NCBI RefSeq assembly: GCF_022919075.1
Contig: NZ_CP095078.1
Coordinates: 1-64,000, forward strand
From: Nocardioides sp. W7
Lineage (GTDB): Bacteria > Actinomycetota > Actinomycetes > Propionibacteriales > Nocardioidaceae
DNA length: 64,000 bases
Reading direction: 5' to 3'
The notes beneath the pieces are model-generated. The model did not search any database. It saw only the letters and a list, made by a program, of their open reading frames with translations, and was not told the origin of the DNA. Of the stretch, positions 45,212-54,131 are shown one piece after another. A program made the position numbers and the translations under genes. Each line of letters opens with the position of its first letter. The first letter of the stretch is position 1.

Positions 45212-45994
45212 ATGCCGGAGGTGCCTGCCGAGCTCGCGCTCCGCGACGTCACCGTCACCTTCGGCGGGTTGACCGCCCTCGACGGCGTGGGCCTCGCGCT
45301 CCGGCCGCGGCAGGTGCACGGGGTGATCGGCCCGAACGGCGCCGGCAAGACCACGCTCTTCAACGTCGCCTGCGGCTTCGTGCGACCCGACCACGGCTGG
45401 GTCGAGCGCGGCGGCGCCCGCCTGGACCGGCTGCACCCCCACCGGCTGGCCGGGCTCGGGGTCGCCCGCACCCTGCAGAGCCTCGGCCTCTTCGACCGGA
45501 TGACCGTGCTCGACAACGTCCTCATCGGTGCCGACCGGCACGCCCGGTCCGGGTTCCTCGGCAGCCTGCTCGGCCGGTCGACCGGCGACGAGCGCCGGCT
45601 GCGCGCACGGGCGTACGACGCCCTCGCGCGGCTCGGGGTCGCCGACACCGCGCACCGCTACCCACCCGGCCTGCCCTACCCGCTGCGCAAGCGGGTCGCG
45701 CTCGCCCGGGCCCTGGTCGCCGAGCCCGACGTGCTGCTCCTCGACGAGCCGGCGAGCGGGCTGGGCGCCGACGAGATGTCCGAGCTGGGCGACCTGCTGG
45801 TCGAGCTCGGCCGGCAGTGCGCGGTGCTCCTGGTCGAGCACCACATGGACCTGGTGATGCGGGTCTGCGACGAGATCACCGTGCTCGACTTCGGTCGGGT
45901 GATCGCCCACGGGCGACCCGCGGAGGTCCGCGACGACCCGGCGGTGCTGGCCGCCTACCTCGGCGGAGAGATCGCGGATGCTCACCGTCCGTGA
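45212..45994 (+). CDS. livG: Liv-type ABC transporter ATP-binding protein (LivG)
   Basis: 260 residues. Walker A GPNGAGKTT (about 38-46), Walker B VLLLDEPASGLG, and the LivG C-terminus VIAHGRPAEVRDDPAVLAAYLG. The signature reads YPLRKRVALARALV. ATG 45212 with GAGGAGG 6 nt upstream. First gene of the operon; overlaps livF by 17 nt. Branched-chain amino acid or amide/urea-like import; ligand unknown. Confidence 0.92.
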   Translation: MPEVPAELALRDVTVTFGGLTALDGVGLALRPRQVHGVIGPNGAGKTTLFNVACGFVRPDHGWVERGGARLDRLHPHRLAGLGVARTLQSLGLFDRMTVLDNVLIGADRHARSGFLGSLLGRSTGDERRLRARAYDALARLGVADTAHRYPPGLPYPLRKRVALARALVAEPDVLLLDEPASGLGADEMSELGDLLVELGRQCAVLLVEHHMDLVMRVCDEITVLDFGRVIAHGRPAEVRDDPAVLAAYLGGEIADAHRP

Positions 45995-46682
45995 CCTGTG
46001 CGCGGGCTACGGCCCGGTCACGGCGCTGCGCGGCGTCGGCTTCACGGCAGCCCGAGGCCGGATCACCGCCGTGCTCGGCGCCAACGGCGCCGGGAAGACG
46101 ACCCTGCTCCGGACCGTCTCGGGTCTGCACCGCGCCCGCTCCGGCACCGTCGAGCTGGACGGTCGGCCCCTCGACCGGGTCCCCGCGGAGCGGATGCCCG
46201 GCCTCGGCCTGGCCCACGTGCCCGAGGGTCGCGGCGTCATCACCGAGCTCACCGTCGAGGAGAACCTCCGACTCGGGGGGCTCGGCCGCGGCGGCCGGGT
46301 CGACGCGGCGGCCCTCGAGCGCACCTACACGCTCTTCCCGCCGCTGGCCGATCGACGAGCCGCCCCTGCCGGGTCGCTCTCCGGCGGCGAGCGGCAGATG
46401 CTCGTCATCGGCCGCGCCCTGATGGCCGAGCCGACCCTGCTCCTCCTCGACGAGCCGTCGCTCGGACTGGCCCCGCGCGTCGTCGTACAGATCTTCGAGC
46501 TGCTGCGCGACCTGGTCCGCGACCAGGGACTCACCGTGCTGCTCGTCGAGCAGAACGCCCGCAGCGCCCTCTCGGTCGCCGACCGGGGCGTTGTCCTCAA
46601 CCTCGGCGAGGTGGTCGCCGACGAGGACGCCGCCGTGCTCGCCGCCGACGACCAGCTCCGCCATGCCTACCTCGGCTTCTGA
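45978..46682 (+). CDS. livF: Liv-type ABC transporter ATP-binding protein (LivF)
   Basis: 234 residues, LivF type: Walker A GANGAGKTT, VPEGRGVITELTVEENLRLG (Q-loop to signature), LSGGERQMLVIGRALM, LLLDEPSLGLAP. Start ATG 45978 overlaps livG. The partner ATPase completes the heterodimeric motor. Confidence 0.92.
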   Translation: MLTVRDLCAGYGPVTALRGVGFTAARGRITAVLGANGAGKTTLLRTVSGLHRARSGTVELDGRPLDRVPAERMPGLGLAHVPEGRGVITELTVEENLRLGGLGRGGRVDAAALERTYTLFPPLADRRAAPAGSLSGGERQMLVIGRALMAEPTLLLLDEPSLGLAPRVVVQIFELLRDLVRDQGLTVLLVEQNARSALSVADRGVVLNLGEVVADEDAAVLAADDQLRHAYLGF

Positions 46683-46703
46683 CCCCCGACCCTCGGAGAG
46701 CAC

Positions 46704-47582
46704 GTGCAGCAGTTCCTCAACACCGCCCTCGGCGGCCTCACCCTCGGCATGGTGTACGCCGCGTTCGCGCTCGCGCTGGTGCTCATCTGGCGCTCGACCC
46801 GGGTTGTGAACTTCGCCCAGGCGCCGATGGCGATGGTGACCACCTTCGTGGCGCTGGCGGTGATCGAGGCGGGCCACTCCTACTGGCTGGGCTTCGCCGC
46901 CGCGCTGTTCAGCGGACTGCTCCTCGGGGCGTTCCTGGAGCGGGTCGTCGTCCGGCCGGTGGAGGGCAAGGCCGAGATCAACGCCGTGATCCTCACCCTC
47001 GGCCTCTTCATCGTGCTGCACGCGCTCGCCGCGGTCGTCTTCGGCAACCGCTTCCGGTCCTTCCCGGCGCCGTTCGGGATCCGCGGGCTGGAGGTCGGCG
47101 ATCACACCATCGCCCTGACCGGCTTCGGGATCTTCACGGTCCTCGCGGTCGTCGTGGTGATGGCGCTGCTGGTCGCGCTCTTCCGGTTCACCGACGTGGG
47201 GCTGCGGATGCGGGCGGCCGCGCACAGCCCGGAGGTCGCCCGGATGCTCGGCGTCCGGGTGGGCCGGATGCTCACCCTCGGCTGGGCGCTGGCCTCGGTG
47301 GTCGGCTCGCTCGCGGGGCTGCTGATCGCCGGCGGCAGCCTGGTCCACCCCGGCTACATGGACTCCGTCGTCGTCTACGGCTTCGTCGCCGCGGTGCTCG
47401 GTGGTCTCGACAGCCCGGTCGGGGCGGTGGTCGGCGGGGTGCTGCTCGGTCTCTCCCTCAGCTTCGTCAGCGGGTACGTCGGGTCGCAGCTGGTCGCGCT
47501 CGCGGCTCTCGGGATCCTGATGCTGGTCCTGACCCTGCGGCCCGGCGGCCTGTTCGCCCACACCCCGGCGAGGCGGGTCTGA
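46704..47582 (+). CDS. livH: Liv-type ABC permease (LivH)
   Basis: 292 residues, about eight helices, with the LivH N-terminus QQFLNTALGGLTLGMVYAAFALALVLIWRSTRVVNFAQAPMAM (GTG at 46704) and the coupling-helix region MRAAAHSPEVARMLGVRVGRM. The stop overlaps the livM start (TGATG). Confidence 0.92.
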   Translation: MQQFLNTALGGLTLGMVYAAFALALVLIWRSTRVVNFAQAPMAMVTTFVALAVIEAGHSYWLGFAAALFSGLLLGAFLERVVVRPVEGKAEINAVILTLGLFIVLHALAAVVFGNRFRSFPAPFGIRGLEVGDHTIALTGFGIFTVLAVVVVMALLVALFRFTDVGLRMRAAAHSPEVARMLGVRVGRMLTLGWALASVVGSLAGLLIAGGSLVHPGYMDSVVVYGFVAAVLGGLDSPVGAVVGGVLLGLSLSFVSGYVGSQLVALAALGILMLVLTLRPGGLFAHTPARRV

Positions 47583-48661
47583 TGCGCGCCCGACTGCCTC
47601 GCTCCCTGCCGGAGTCCGCCCTCGCCCGCCACCTGTTCCTCGCGGCGATCGGGTTCGTGGTCGTCGTCCTCGTGCTGCAGGGCGTCAGCGACTTCCGCCG
47701 CTTCCAGCTCGCCGAGCTGGCCTACCTCGGCACCGCCGCCGGCGGGCTGAGCGTGCTGACCGGGCTCAACGGGCAGATCTCCCTGGGCCACGGCGCGCTG
47801 ATGGCCGTCGGCGCCTACGTGACGGCGCTGCTGCTGCCCGACCGCGACGCCAGCACGCCGCTCCCCCTGGTGGTGCTGGCCGCGGTCGCGGCGACACTCG
47901 TCGTGGGCGCCCTGGTCGGCGCCGCTGCCGCACGGCTGCACGGCCCGTACCTCGCGGGTGCCACCCTCGCACTGGCGGTGGCGGTCCCCGGGATCGCGCT
48001 CTACTTCAAGGAGACCCTCGGCGGCGAGCAGGGGCTGCGGGTCTCGCTGCCCGACCCGCCCGGCTGGTTGCTGGACGCGGCGTACTTCGTCACCGGCCAG
48101 GACCTCACCACCAGCGGGTACGTCGCGCTGCTCGCCTGGGTCACCCTGCTGGTGACCTACGTGCTGCTGGCCAACCTCGCCCGCGGCCGGGTCGGACGGC
48201 GCTGGCGGGCCGTGCGCGACCACGAGGTCGCCGCCGAGCTGGCCGGCATCGACCTGGGCCGGGCCCGGGTCTCGGCGTTCGTGGTCAGCGCCGCCGCCGC
48301 GGGCGCCGCCGGTGCCATGCTGGCGCTCACCGTGCGGCTCGCCGCGCCCAGCAGCTTCTCGTTGACCCTCAGCCTCACACTCCTCGCCGCCGTCGTCCTC
48401 GGCGGACTCGGCAGCCTCGCGGGCGCGCTCGCCGGCGCCGCGCTGCTCACCTTCCTCCCCCAGGTCGTCACGGACCTCGGCACCGACCTCGGCCTCTCCG
48501 ACATCCAGGCCGCCGAGCTCACGCCGCTGGTCTACGGCCTGGTGATGGTCGCGGTGGTGCTGGTCGCGCCGACCGGCCTCGCCGGCACCGTCCGCTCGTT
48601 CGTCGCGCGTCGCCGGCCCCGGCGCGCGCTCCTCACCACCTCGAAGGGAACAACACCATGA
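47582..48661 (+). CDS. livM: Liv-type ABC permease (LivM)
   Basis: 359 residues. Features: YLGTAAGGLSVLTGLNGQISLGHGALMAVGAYV, the hallmark of LivM, and the EAA-like loop RAVRDHEVAAELAGIDLGRARVSAFV. Start ATG 47582, sharing bases with the livH stop; its own stop overlaps livK by 4 nt. Confidence 0.92.
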   Translation: MRARLPRSLPESALARHLFLAAIGFVVVVLVLQGVSDFRRFQLAELAYLGTAAGGLSVLTGLNGQISLGHGALMAVGAYVTALLLPDRDASTPLPLVVLAAVAATLVVGALVGAAAARLHGPYLAGATLALAVAVPGIALYFKETLGGEQGLRVSLPDPPGWLLDAAYFVTGQDLTTSGYVALLAWVTLLVTYVLLANLARGRVGRRWRAVRDHEVAAELAGIDLGRARVSAFVVSAAAAGAAGAMLALTVRLAAPSSFSLTLSLTLLAAVVLGGLGSLAGALAGAALLTFLPQVVTDLGTDLGLSDIQAAELTPLVYGLVMVAVVLVAPTGLAGTVRSFVARRRPRRALLTTSKGTTP

Positions 48662-49974
48662 GACACCTGATCCGGACGGCGGTGCCGCTGCTCGCGGCGT
48701 CGGTCGTCCTTGCTGCGTGCGGCGCCGACGGGCGGGACGAGGACGACGGCGACGGCCCGGCCGCGGCCCAGCCCGGCGTCACCGACGACAGCGTCAAGGT
48801 CGGCGCCCACTTCCCCCTGACCGGGGTCGCGGCGCCCGGCTACAACGAGATCCCGACCGGAGCCCAGGCGTACTTCGACTTCGTCAACGCCGCCGGCGGC
48901 GTGCACGGCCGGCAGATCGAGTACGTCGTCAAGGACGACGCCTACAACCCCACCAACACCAGCAAGGTCACCAATGAGCTGGTCCTCTCCGACGAGATCT
49001 TCGCGATGGTCGGAGGCCTCGGCACCCCCACGCACAGCGCGGTGGTCGACTTCCTCAACGACGAGGGCGTCCCGGACCTGTTCGTCTCCTCCGGCTCCCT
49101 GCAGTGGGGCGACGACGTCGAGAGGTCGCCGTACACCTTCGGGTGGCAGACCGACTACGAGGTCGAGGGCAAGATCATCGGGCAGTACGTCGCCGAGAAC
49201 CTGCCCGACGCCAAGATCGGGCTGTTCCTGCAGGATGACGACTTCGGCGAGGACGCCGAGAAGGGCGTGCGGCAGTTCGTCGACGAGCAGATCGTCGGCG
49301 TCGAGCGCTACACCTCCGGCAACACCGACGTCGGTCCGCAGATCGCCGGGCTGCAGGCGGCCGGGGCCGACCTGGTCCTGGCGTTCGACACCCCGTCGTA
49401 CACGGCGCTGAGCCAGCTGGTGGCCCTGAAGCTGGGGTTCAAGCCGCAGTGGTTCTACAGCAACGTCGGCGCCGACCCGCGACTGGTGGGCGGGCTGCTC
49501 TCGGAGTTCTCCGAGGGTGCGGTCAAGGCCGGCGCGAACGCACTCGACGGGGTGCTCACGACCGAGTACATTCCCGGGGTCGACGCCCCCGACGACCCCT
49601 GGGTACAGCTGTGGCAGCGGGTCTGGGACGAGCACGGCGGCGAGGGCGAGCTGACCAACTACCGGATCTACGGGATGTCCCACGCCTACGCCTTCGTGCA
49701 GGCGCTGCAGGCCGCCGGCGAGGACCTCACCCGCGACGGGCTGGTCGAGGCCCTCGAGGAGCTCGGCGACCAGCCCGGGCCCCAGCTCGCGCCGTTCCGC
49801 TACAGCCCCGAGAGCCACCTCGGCATCTCGGGTCTGCGTGTCGTGGAGCTCCAGGGCGGCGTCGGTGACCCGCGCACGCCGGTGCTCACCTCCGACCTCG
49901 GCGACGCCGAGATCACCGAGGACGCCTCCGGGCAGGCCGAGGACGCCCCGCCCGAGAGCGGCGTGCCGGAGTGA
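48658..49974 (+). CDS. livK: Liv-type substrate-binding lipoprotein
   Basis: 438 residues. A lipoprotein signal (lipobox LAAC, Cys21) is followed by an acidic linker and a type I periplasmic-binding fold: VKVGAHFPLTGVAAPGYNEIPTGAQAYFDFVNAAGGVHGR, DDAYNPTNTSKVTNELV, and GNTDVGPQIAGLQAAGADLVL. Ligand class is amino acid-like, not further defined. It is last in the operon, a non-classical order (G-F-H-M-K). Confidence 0.92.
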   Translation: MRHLIRTAVPLLAASVVLAACGADGRDEDDGDGPAAAQPGVTDDSVKVGAHFPLTGVAAPGYNEIPTGAQAYFDFVNAAGGVHGRQIEYVVKDDAYNPTNTSKVTNELVLSDEIFAMVGGLGTPTHSAVVDFLNDEGVPDLFVSSGSLQWGDDVERSPYTFGWQTDYEVEGKIIGQYVAENLPDAKIGLFLQDDDFGEDAEKGVRQFVDEQIVGVERYTSGNTDVGPQIAGLQAAGADLVLAFDTPSYTALSQLVALKLGFKPQWFYSNVGADPRLVGGLLSEFSEGAVKAGANALDGVLTTEYIPGVDAPDDPWVQLWQRVWDEHGGEGELTNYRIYGMSHAYAFVQALQAAGEDLTRDGLVEALEELGDQPGPQLAPFRYSPESHLGISGLRVVELQGGVGDPRTPVLTSDLGDAEITEDASGQAEDAPPESGVPE

Positions 49975-50051
49975 GCCCAGACGTCGGGTGACGGCGGATC
50001 GGCGCGGAAACTCGCGCGCGCGCCGGTCCGCCGGCGGCCAGACTTCCCACC

Positions 50052-50984
50052 ATGGACGAGCAGCGGTGGACCGACCCGGCCTGGCTGGCGACGGCGTACG
50101 ACTGGGTCGACGAGCAGCTCGGCGACCTGGGGCTGACCCGCACCGGCGCGGTCGAGCAGCCCCACGTCGCCCGGTGGTCGACGGTGCTGCGGGTGCCGAC
50201 CGACGCCGGAGCGGTCTTCTTCAAGGCCAACCAGGAGCTGCTGCGACACGAGGCGGCGGTGGTCGGCCTGCTGGCGGCGCGGGTGCCCGACCGGGTCCCG
50301 CCGCTGCTGGCCGTCGACGCCGAGCGTGGCTGGATGCTGATGGCCGACGCCGGCGAGACGCTGCGGGTCGTGTCGGCCCGTGAGGAGAGCCTCGAGCGCT
50401 GGTACGACGCGCTCGGCGCCGTCGCCCGGATCCAGCTCGCCGTCGAGGACGACGTCGACGCGCTGCTGGCGATGGGCGTGCCCGACCACCGGCTGGCCGG
50501 CGTGCCCGCGGGCTACGCCCGGCTGATGGACGAGATCGACGCCGAGCCACGCTTCCGCACCGCCCAGGGGTACGTCGAGGAGCTGTGCGCCGAGCTGGCG
50601 TCGTACGGCATCCCCGACTCGATCCAGCACGACGACCTGCACGACGCGCAGGTGTTCGTGCAGGACGGTGCCGACGGCGGGAGACAGCTGGTGATGGACT
50701 GGGGCGACGCCTGTGTCTCGCAGCCGTTCTGCGTGCTGTCGGTGGCGCTCGAGGGCGTGATCGCGTGGGGCCTCGACGACGTCGAGGACTCGGTCGACAC
50801 CGCGCCGTTCCGCGACGCCTACCTGGCCCCGTGGGCGGCGCGCCTGCCCGGCGTCGACCTGGCCGCGGCGGTGATGCCGGCCGTGCGCCTGGGCTGGGCG
50901 ATCCGCGCGGTCAACGGGCACCTCCCCGGGGACGTGGACCAGACGGTCACCCGACTGCGGATGTTCCTCGACGGCCGGGCATGA
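50052..50984 (+). CDS. APH-family phosphotransferase
   Basis: 310 residues of aminoglycoside/choline kinase-like fold. Catalytic loop QHDDLHDAQVF: the HxD base is present but the Mg-binding Asn of the loop is Gln. The later DFG equivalent is VMDWGDACVSQPF. Likely a kinase of a small hydroxylated molecule; activity could be altered by the Asn to Gln change. ATG 50052. Its stop overlaps the next gene by 4 nt. Confidence 0.8.
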   Translation: MDEQRWTDPAWLATAYDWVDEQLGDLGLTRTGAVEQPHVARWSTVLRVPTDAGAVFFKANQELLRHEAAVVGLLAARVPDRVPPLLAVDAERGWMLMADAGETLRVVSAREESLERWYDALGAVARIQLAVEDDVDALLAMGVPDHRLAGVPAGYARLMDEIDAEPRFRTAQGYVEELCAELASYGIPDSIQHDDLHDAQVFVQDGADGGRQLVMDWGDACVSQPFCVLSVALEGVIAWGLDDVEDSVDTAPFRDAYLAPWAARLPGVDLAAAVMPAVRLGWAIRAVNGHLPGDVDQTVTRLRMFLDGRA

Positions 50985-51667
50985 GCATGGAGCACGACTG
51001 GCTGTCGCTGCTGCGGACCGCGACCGACCGGTTCGCCACCGTGCTCGACGACGCCGAGCTCGCCGCCCCGGTGCCGTCCTGCCCGGGCTGGACGCTCGCC
51101 GACCTCGCCGAGCACGTCGGTGGCGTGCACCAGTGGGCGGCGCACGCGGTCGTGCACGGCACCCCGGACGGCCCTTTCGACGGCACCTTCGAGCCGGCGA
51201 CCGGGGTCGCGGAGTGGTACCGCCGCCACGCCGCCCACCTCGTCGACGTCCTGGCCGAGCGCTCCCCCGACACCCCGGCCTGGACGTTCGGGCCGGAGCC
51301 GCACACGGCCCTCTTCTGGCGGCGCCGGCAGGTGCACGAGGTCGAGGTGCACACCTGGGACGCGCTGGCCTCGCAGGGCCGGCGGCACGAGCTCGAGTCC
51401 GAGCTGGCCTGGGACGGCGTCGCCGAGGTCGCGACCGTCTTCTACCCGCGCCAGGTCCGCCTCGCTCGGACCGCGCCGTTGCCCCGCGCGCTGCGGCTGG
51501 TCGCCACCGACCGGCTCGACTCGGTGGTCCTCGGCGGCGGCGACCCGGTCGAGGTCTCCGCGACCGCCGAGACCCTGCTGCTCCTGCTGTGGCACCGCGC
51601 CGACCCGGCGTCGTACGACCTGGCGCCTGAGGCGGTCGGCCTGCTGGGGTTGGCCCTCACGCCCTGA
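50981..51667 (+). CDS. Mycothiol-dependent maleylpyruvate isomerase-family protein
   Basis: 228 residues with the N-terminal DinB-like MDMPI domain (SCPGWTLADLAEHVGGVHQWAA, LFWRRRQVHEVEVHTWDAL with the conserved HxxEVxxHxxD metal pattern) and a C-terminal domain. These enzymes use mycothiol in actinobacteria. Start ATG 50981 overlapping the previous gene, or ATG 50987. Confidence 0.87.
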   Translation: MSMEHDWLSLLRTATDRFATVLDDAELAAPVPSCPGWTLADLAEHVGGVHQWAAHAVVHGTPDGPFDGTFEPATGVAEWYRRHAAHLVDVLAERSPDTPAWTFGPEPHTALFWRRRQVHEVEVHTWDALASQGRRHELESELAWDGVAEVATVFYPRQVRLARTAPLPRALRLVATDRLDSVVLGGGDPVEVSATAETLLLLLWHRADPASYDLAPEAVGLLGLALTP

Positions 51668-51726
51668 GTCGCGCGGCGTGAGCCCGGACACAAGCCGCTC
51701 CCCGCCGGCACAGCTGGCGGGTCCAC

Positions 51727-52662
51727 GTGCAGCAGCGACTGCCCGTGGTGCCGGCGTTCGCGCGGGTCTGTGGCGCCGAGGACTGCGACGCGGTCACCAC
51801 GCTCGCGCCGGGGTACGACGGCCGGATCTGGTTCGCCACCGCCCACGGACGGGCGGGGTACGTCGATCGTCGGACGAAGCAGGTGCGGCTGCGTCGGCTC
51901 TCGGACCGGACCGAGATCGTCGCCAACAGCATGTCCACCTCGCCGGACGGCGTGGCGGTGACGAGCGACCGGGCGACGTACCTCCTGCGTGCCGGCCGGA
52001 CCGGACGGGTCCGCACCGTCTGGCGGCGCGGCTACGACCGGGGCCCCGCGCGCAAGCCCGGCCAGCTCAGCCACGGCAGCGGCGCCACCCCGACGTTCTT
52101 CGGCCCCCGCACCGGGCACGAGCTCGTCGCGATCACCGACAACGCCCGGCCGCGCGCGCACCTGCTCGTCTACCGCGCCGGCACCGGTCGGCTCCTCTGC
52201 CGCGTCCCCTTCCTGGACGCGGCCGGCTCGGGCACCGAGAACTCGCCGATCGGCTGGCGCCGCTCGGTGTACGTCGCCAGCACCTACGGCTACCCCTACC
52301 CCACGACCCCCGACGGCGCGGGCGAGGCCGACCCCGCGACCGCCGACTTCGTGGGCGGGATGCAGCGCTTCGACGTGACCCGGAAGGGCTGCCGGTCGCG
52401 CTGGACGAACACCGTCCGCTCCGCCGCCGTACCCAAACTGTCGACCGCGGAGGGCGTGATCTACACGGTGTCGCGCAGCCGCGCGCTGGTCTACGAGCTC
52501 ACCCGGATCGCGCCGTGCACCGGCCGGGTGCTCAGCCGCTCGACCATCGGCGTCGGACCGCTCGCCGACACGCTGCAGATGGTCGGTACGACGCTGCCCG
52601 ACCGCACCCTGCTCCAGGGCAACCTGCTCGGGCTGACCGCCACTCGTCCCCGGGGACGCTGA
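51727..52662 (+). CDS. Beta-propeller protein, N-terminus missing
   Basis: 311 residues from GTG 51727. Propeller blades are visible (TTLAPGYDGRIWFATAHGRAGYVD, SMSTSPDGVAVTSDRATYLLRAG, GSGATPTFFG, GTENSPIGWRRSVYVASTYGY). It matches the C-terminal two thirds of a family of secreted propeller proteins, but there is no signal peptide: an in-frame stop at 51679 closes the frame 48 bp upstream and the start is not preceded by a ribosome binding site. Probably a truncated gene. Confidence 0.65.
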   Translation: MQQRLPVVPAFARVCGAEDCDAVTTLAPGYDGRIWFATAHGRAGYVDRRTKQVRLRRLSDRTEIVANSMSTSPDGVAVTSDRATYLLRAGRTGRVRTVWRRGYDRGPARKPGQLSHGSGATPTFFGPRTGHELVAITDNARPRAHLLVYRAGTGRLLCRVPFLDAAGSGTENSPIGWRRSVYVASTYGYPYPTTPDGAGEADPATADFVGGMQRFDVTRKGCRSRWTNTVRSAAVPKLSTAEGVIYTVSRSRALVYELTRIAPCTGRVLSRSTIGVGPLADTLQMVGTTLPDRTLLQGNLLGLTATRPRGR

Positions 52663-52677
52663 GCGAGCGCGAGCCGC

Positions 52678-53277
52678 CTACCCGCGCCGGGTCTCCAGCA
52701 CCCGGAACCCCTTGGCGCTCGCCAGCCGCGTGGTGGGGAAGCCCCGCTCACCGAGCCAGCGCTGCAGCGAGTCGGCGCCGAGGTTCTTGCCGACGACCAT
52801 GACGGCCCGGCCGCCGGGCGCGAGCCGCGGCAGCCAGGTCAGCAGCAGCTCGTGGAGTGCCTCCTTGCCGATCCGGATGGGCGGGTTCGACCAGATCTCG
52901 TCGTACTCCGCCGCGGGGTCGACCGCGGCCGGGACCGCAGCGGTGTAGCGGTCGGCCACCCCGAGGGAGAGCGCGTTCTCGTTCGCGAGCAGCACCGCCC
53001 GCTCGTTCACGTCGACCGCGGTGACCACGGCCCCCGGGACGGCGACGGCGACGGCGAGGCCGATCACGCCGTACCCGCAGCCGAGGTCGAGGATCCGGCC
53101 GGGCGCGGGCGGCTGCGTCTCGCGGAACAGTACGGCGGTGCCGATGTCGACCCGGCCCTGGGCGAAGACCCCGGATCCGCTGACCAGCTCCACCGAGTGT
53201 CCCCACACCTGCGCCGTCACCGGCGCCCGCTTGAAAGCGACCGTGGGGTCGGCGGTGAAGTAGTGCTCGTCGTTCAT
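52678..53277 (-). CDS. Class I SAM-dependent methyltransferase (RsmC-like)
   Basis: 199 residues. SAM-binding ILDLGCGYGVIGLAVA (about 62-77), acidic VDVNERA, and the target-amine motif SNPPIRIGK at about 130. Resembles the C-terminal half of RsmC/RlmG (16S/23S guanine-N2 methyltransferases); no N-terminal half is present. Its ATG overlaps the truA stop by 4 nt, so it is probably an RNA methyltransferase coupled to pseudouridine formation. Confidence 0.88.
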   Translation of the reverse strand: MNDEHYFTADPTVAFKRAPVTAQVWGHSVELVSGSGVFAQGRVDIGTAVLFRETQPPAPGRILDLGCGYGVIGLAVAVAVPGAVVTAVDVNERAVLLANENALSLGVADRYTAAVPAAVDPAAEYDEIWSNPPIRIGKEALHELLLTWLPRLAPGGRAVMVVGKNLGADSLQRWLGERGFPTTRLASAKGFRVLETRRG

Positions 53278-54104
53278 GGCTGCATCCTCCGCGCCCTGGT
53301 CAGCTGGTCCCGCGCGGCCAGCTCGTCGTCGACGGGGTAGGCCACCTCCTCCAGGGTCAGGCCGTGCGCGTGCGCGACGGTGACCGCCGGGTGGCGTCGT
53401 CTCGCGTGCATCACCTCAGCCGCCCACTCCAGCGGCCGGCGGCCCTCCCCGATCGGGAGCAGGCAGCCGACCAGCGCCCGCACCATGCTGTGGCAGAACG
53501 CGTCCGCGCGGACGGTGCCGACCAGCAGCCCGTCGGGGGTGCGCGACCAGCTCAGGTCGAGCAGGGTGCGGATCGTGGTAGCCCCCTCACGCTGCCGGCA
53601 GAACGACGCGAAGTCCTGCAGCCCGACCAGCGTGGTCGCGGCCTGGTTCATCAGCTCCTCGTCGAGCGGTCGCGACCAGGCCAGCACGTGCGAGCGCGCC
53701 AGCGGGTCGAGCAGGTCCGGTCGGTCCGCGATCCGGTAGGCGTATCGGCGCCACAGCGCGGAGAACCGGGCGTCGAACCCGTCCGCGGCCTCGGCGACCC
53801 GGCGTACCCGCACGTCGGGCGGGAGGATCCCGTTGAGCCGTCGTACCAGCGCGACGAGGGGGCCGTCGGGCGACCGGCCGGCAGACGCCGCCAGCGCGTC
53901 CCGGGACACGTCGACGTGCACGACCTGACCGCGGGCGTGCACCCCCGTGTCGGTGCGGCCGGCGCAGACCAGCGCGGCCGAGGGGACTCTCAGCGAGGTC
54001 GCGAGCGCCGACCCCAGGGTCTCCTGGACGGTCCGCAGCCCGGGCTGCACCGCCCAGCCGTGGAAGTCGGAGCCGTCGTAGGCGAGATCGATCCGGAGCC
54101 GCAC
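53274..54104 (-). CDS. truA: tRNA pseudouridine(38-40) synthase
   Basis: Converts U38-40 of tRNA anticodon stems. 276 residues; the catalytic Asp is Asp52 in CAGRTDTGVHARGQVVH. Other family parts: YDGSDFHGWAVQPGLRTVQ, FSALWRRYAYRI, and FCHSMVRALVGCLLPIGEGRR. Start GTG 54104. It is on the same strand as rplQ but separated by the FAD/PfkB/GntR insertion. Confidence 0.97.
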   Translation of the reverse strand: MRLRIDLAYDGSDFHGWAVQPGLRTVQETLGSALATSLRVPSAALVCAGRTDTGVHARGQVVHVDVSRDALAASAGRSPDGPLVALVRRLNGILPPDVRVRRVAEAADGFDARFSALWRRYAYRIADRPDLLDPLARSHVLAWSRPLDEELMNQAATTLVGLQDFASFCRQREGATTIRTLLDLSWSRTPDGLLVGTVRADAFCHSMVRALVGCLLPIGEGRRPLEWAAEVMHARRRHPAVTVAHAHGLTLEEVAYPVDDELAARDQLTRARRMQP

Positions 54105-54131
54105 ACCCCCATCCTTCCGTACGCTGGACCC

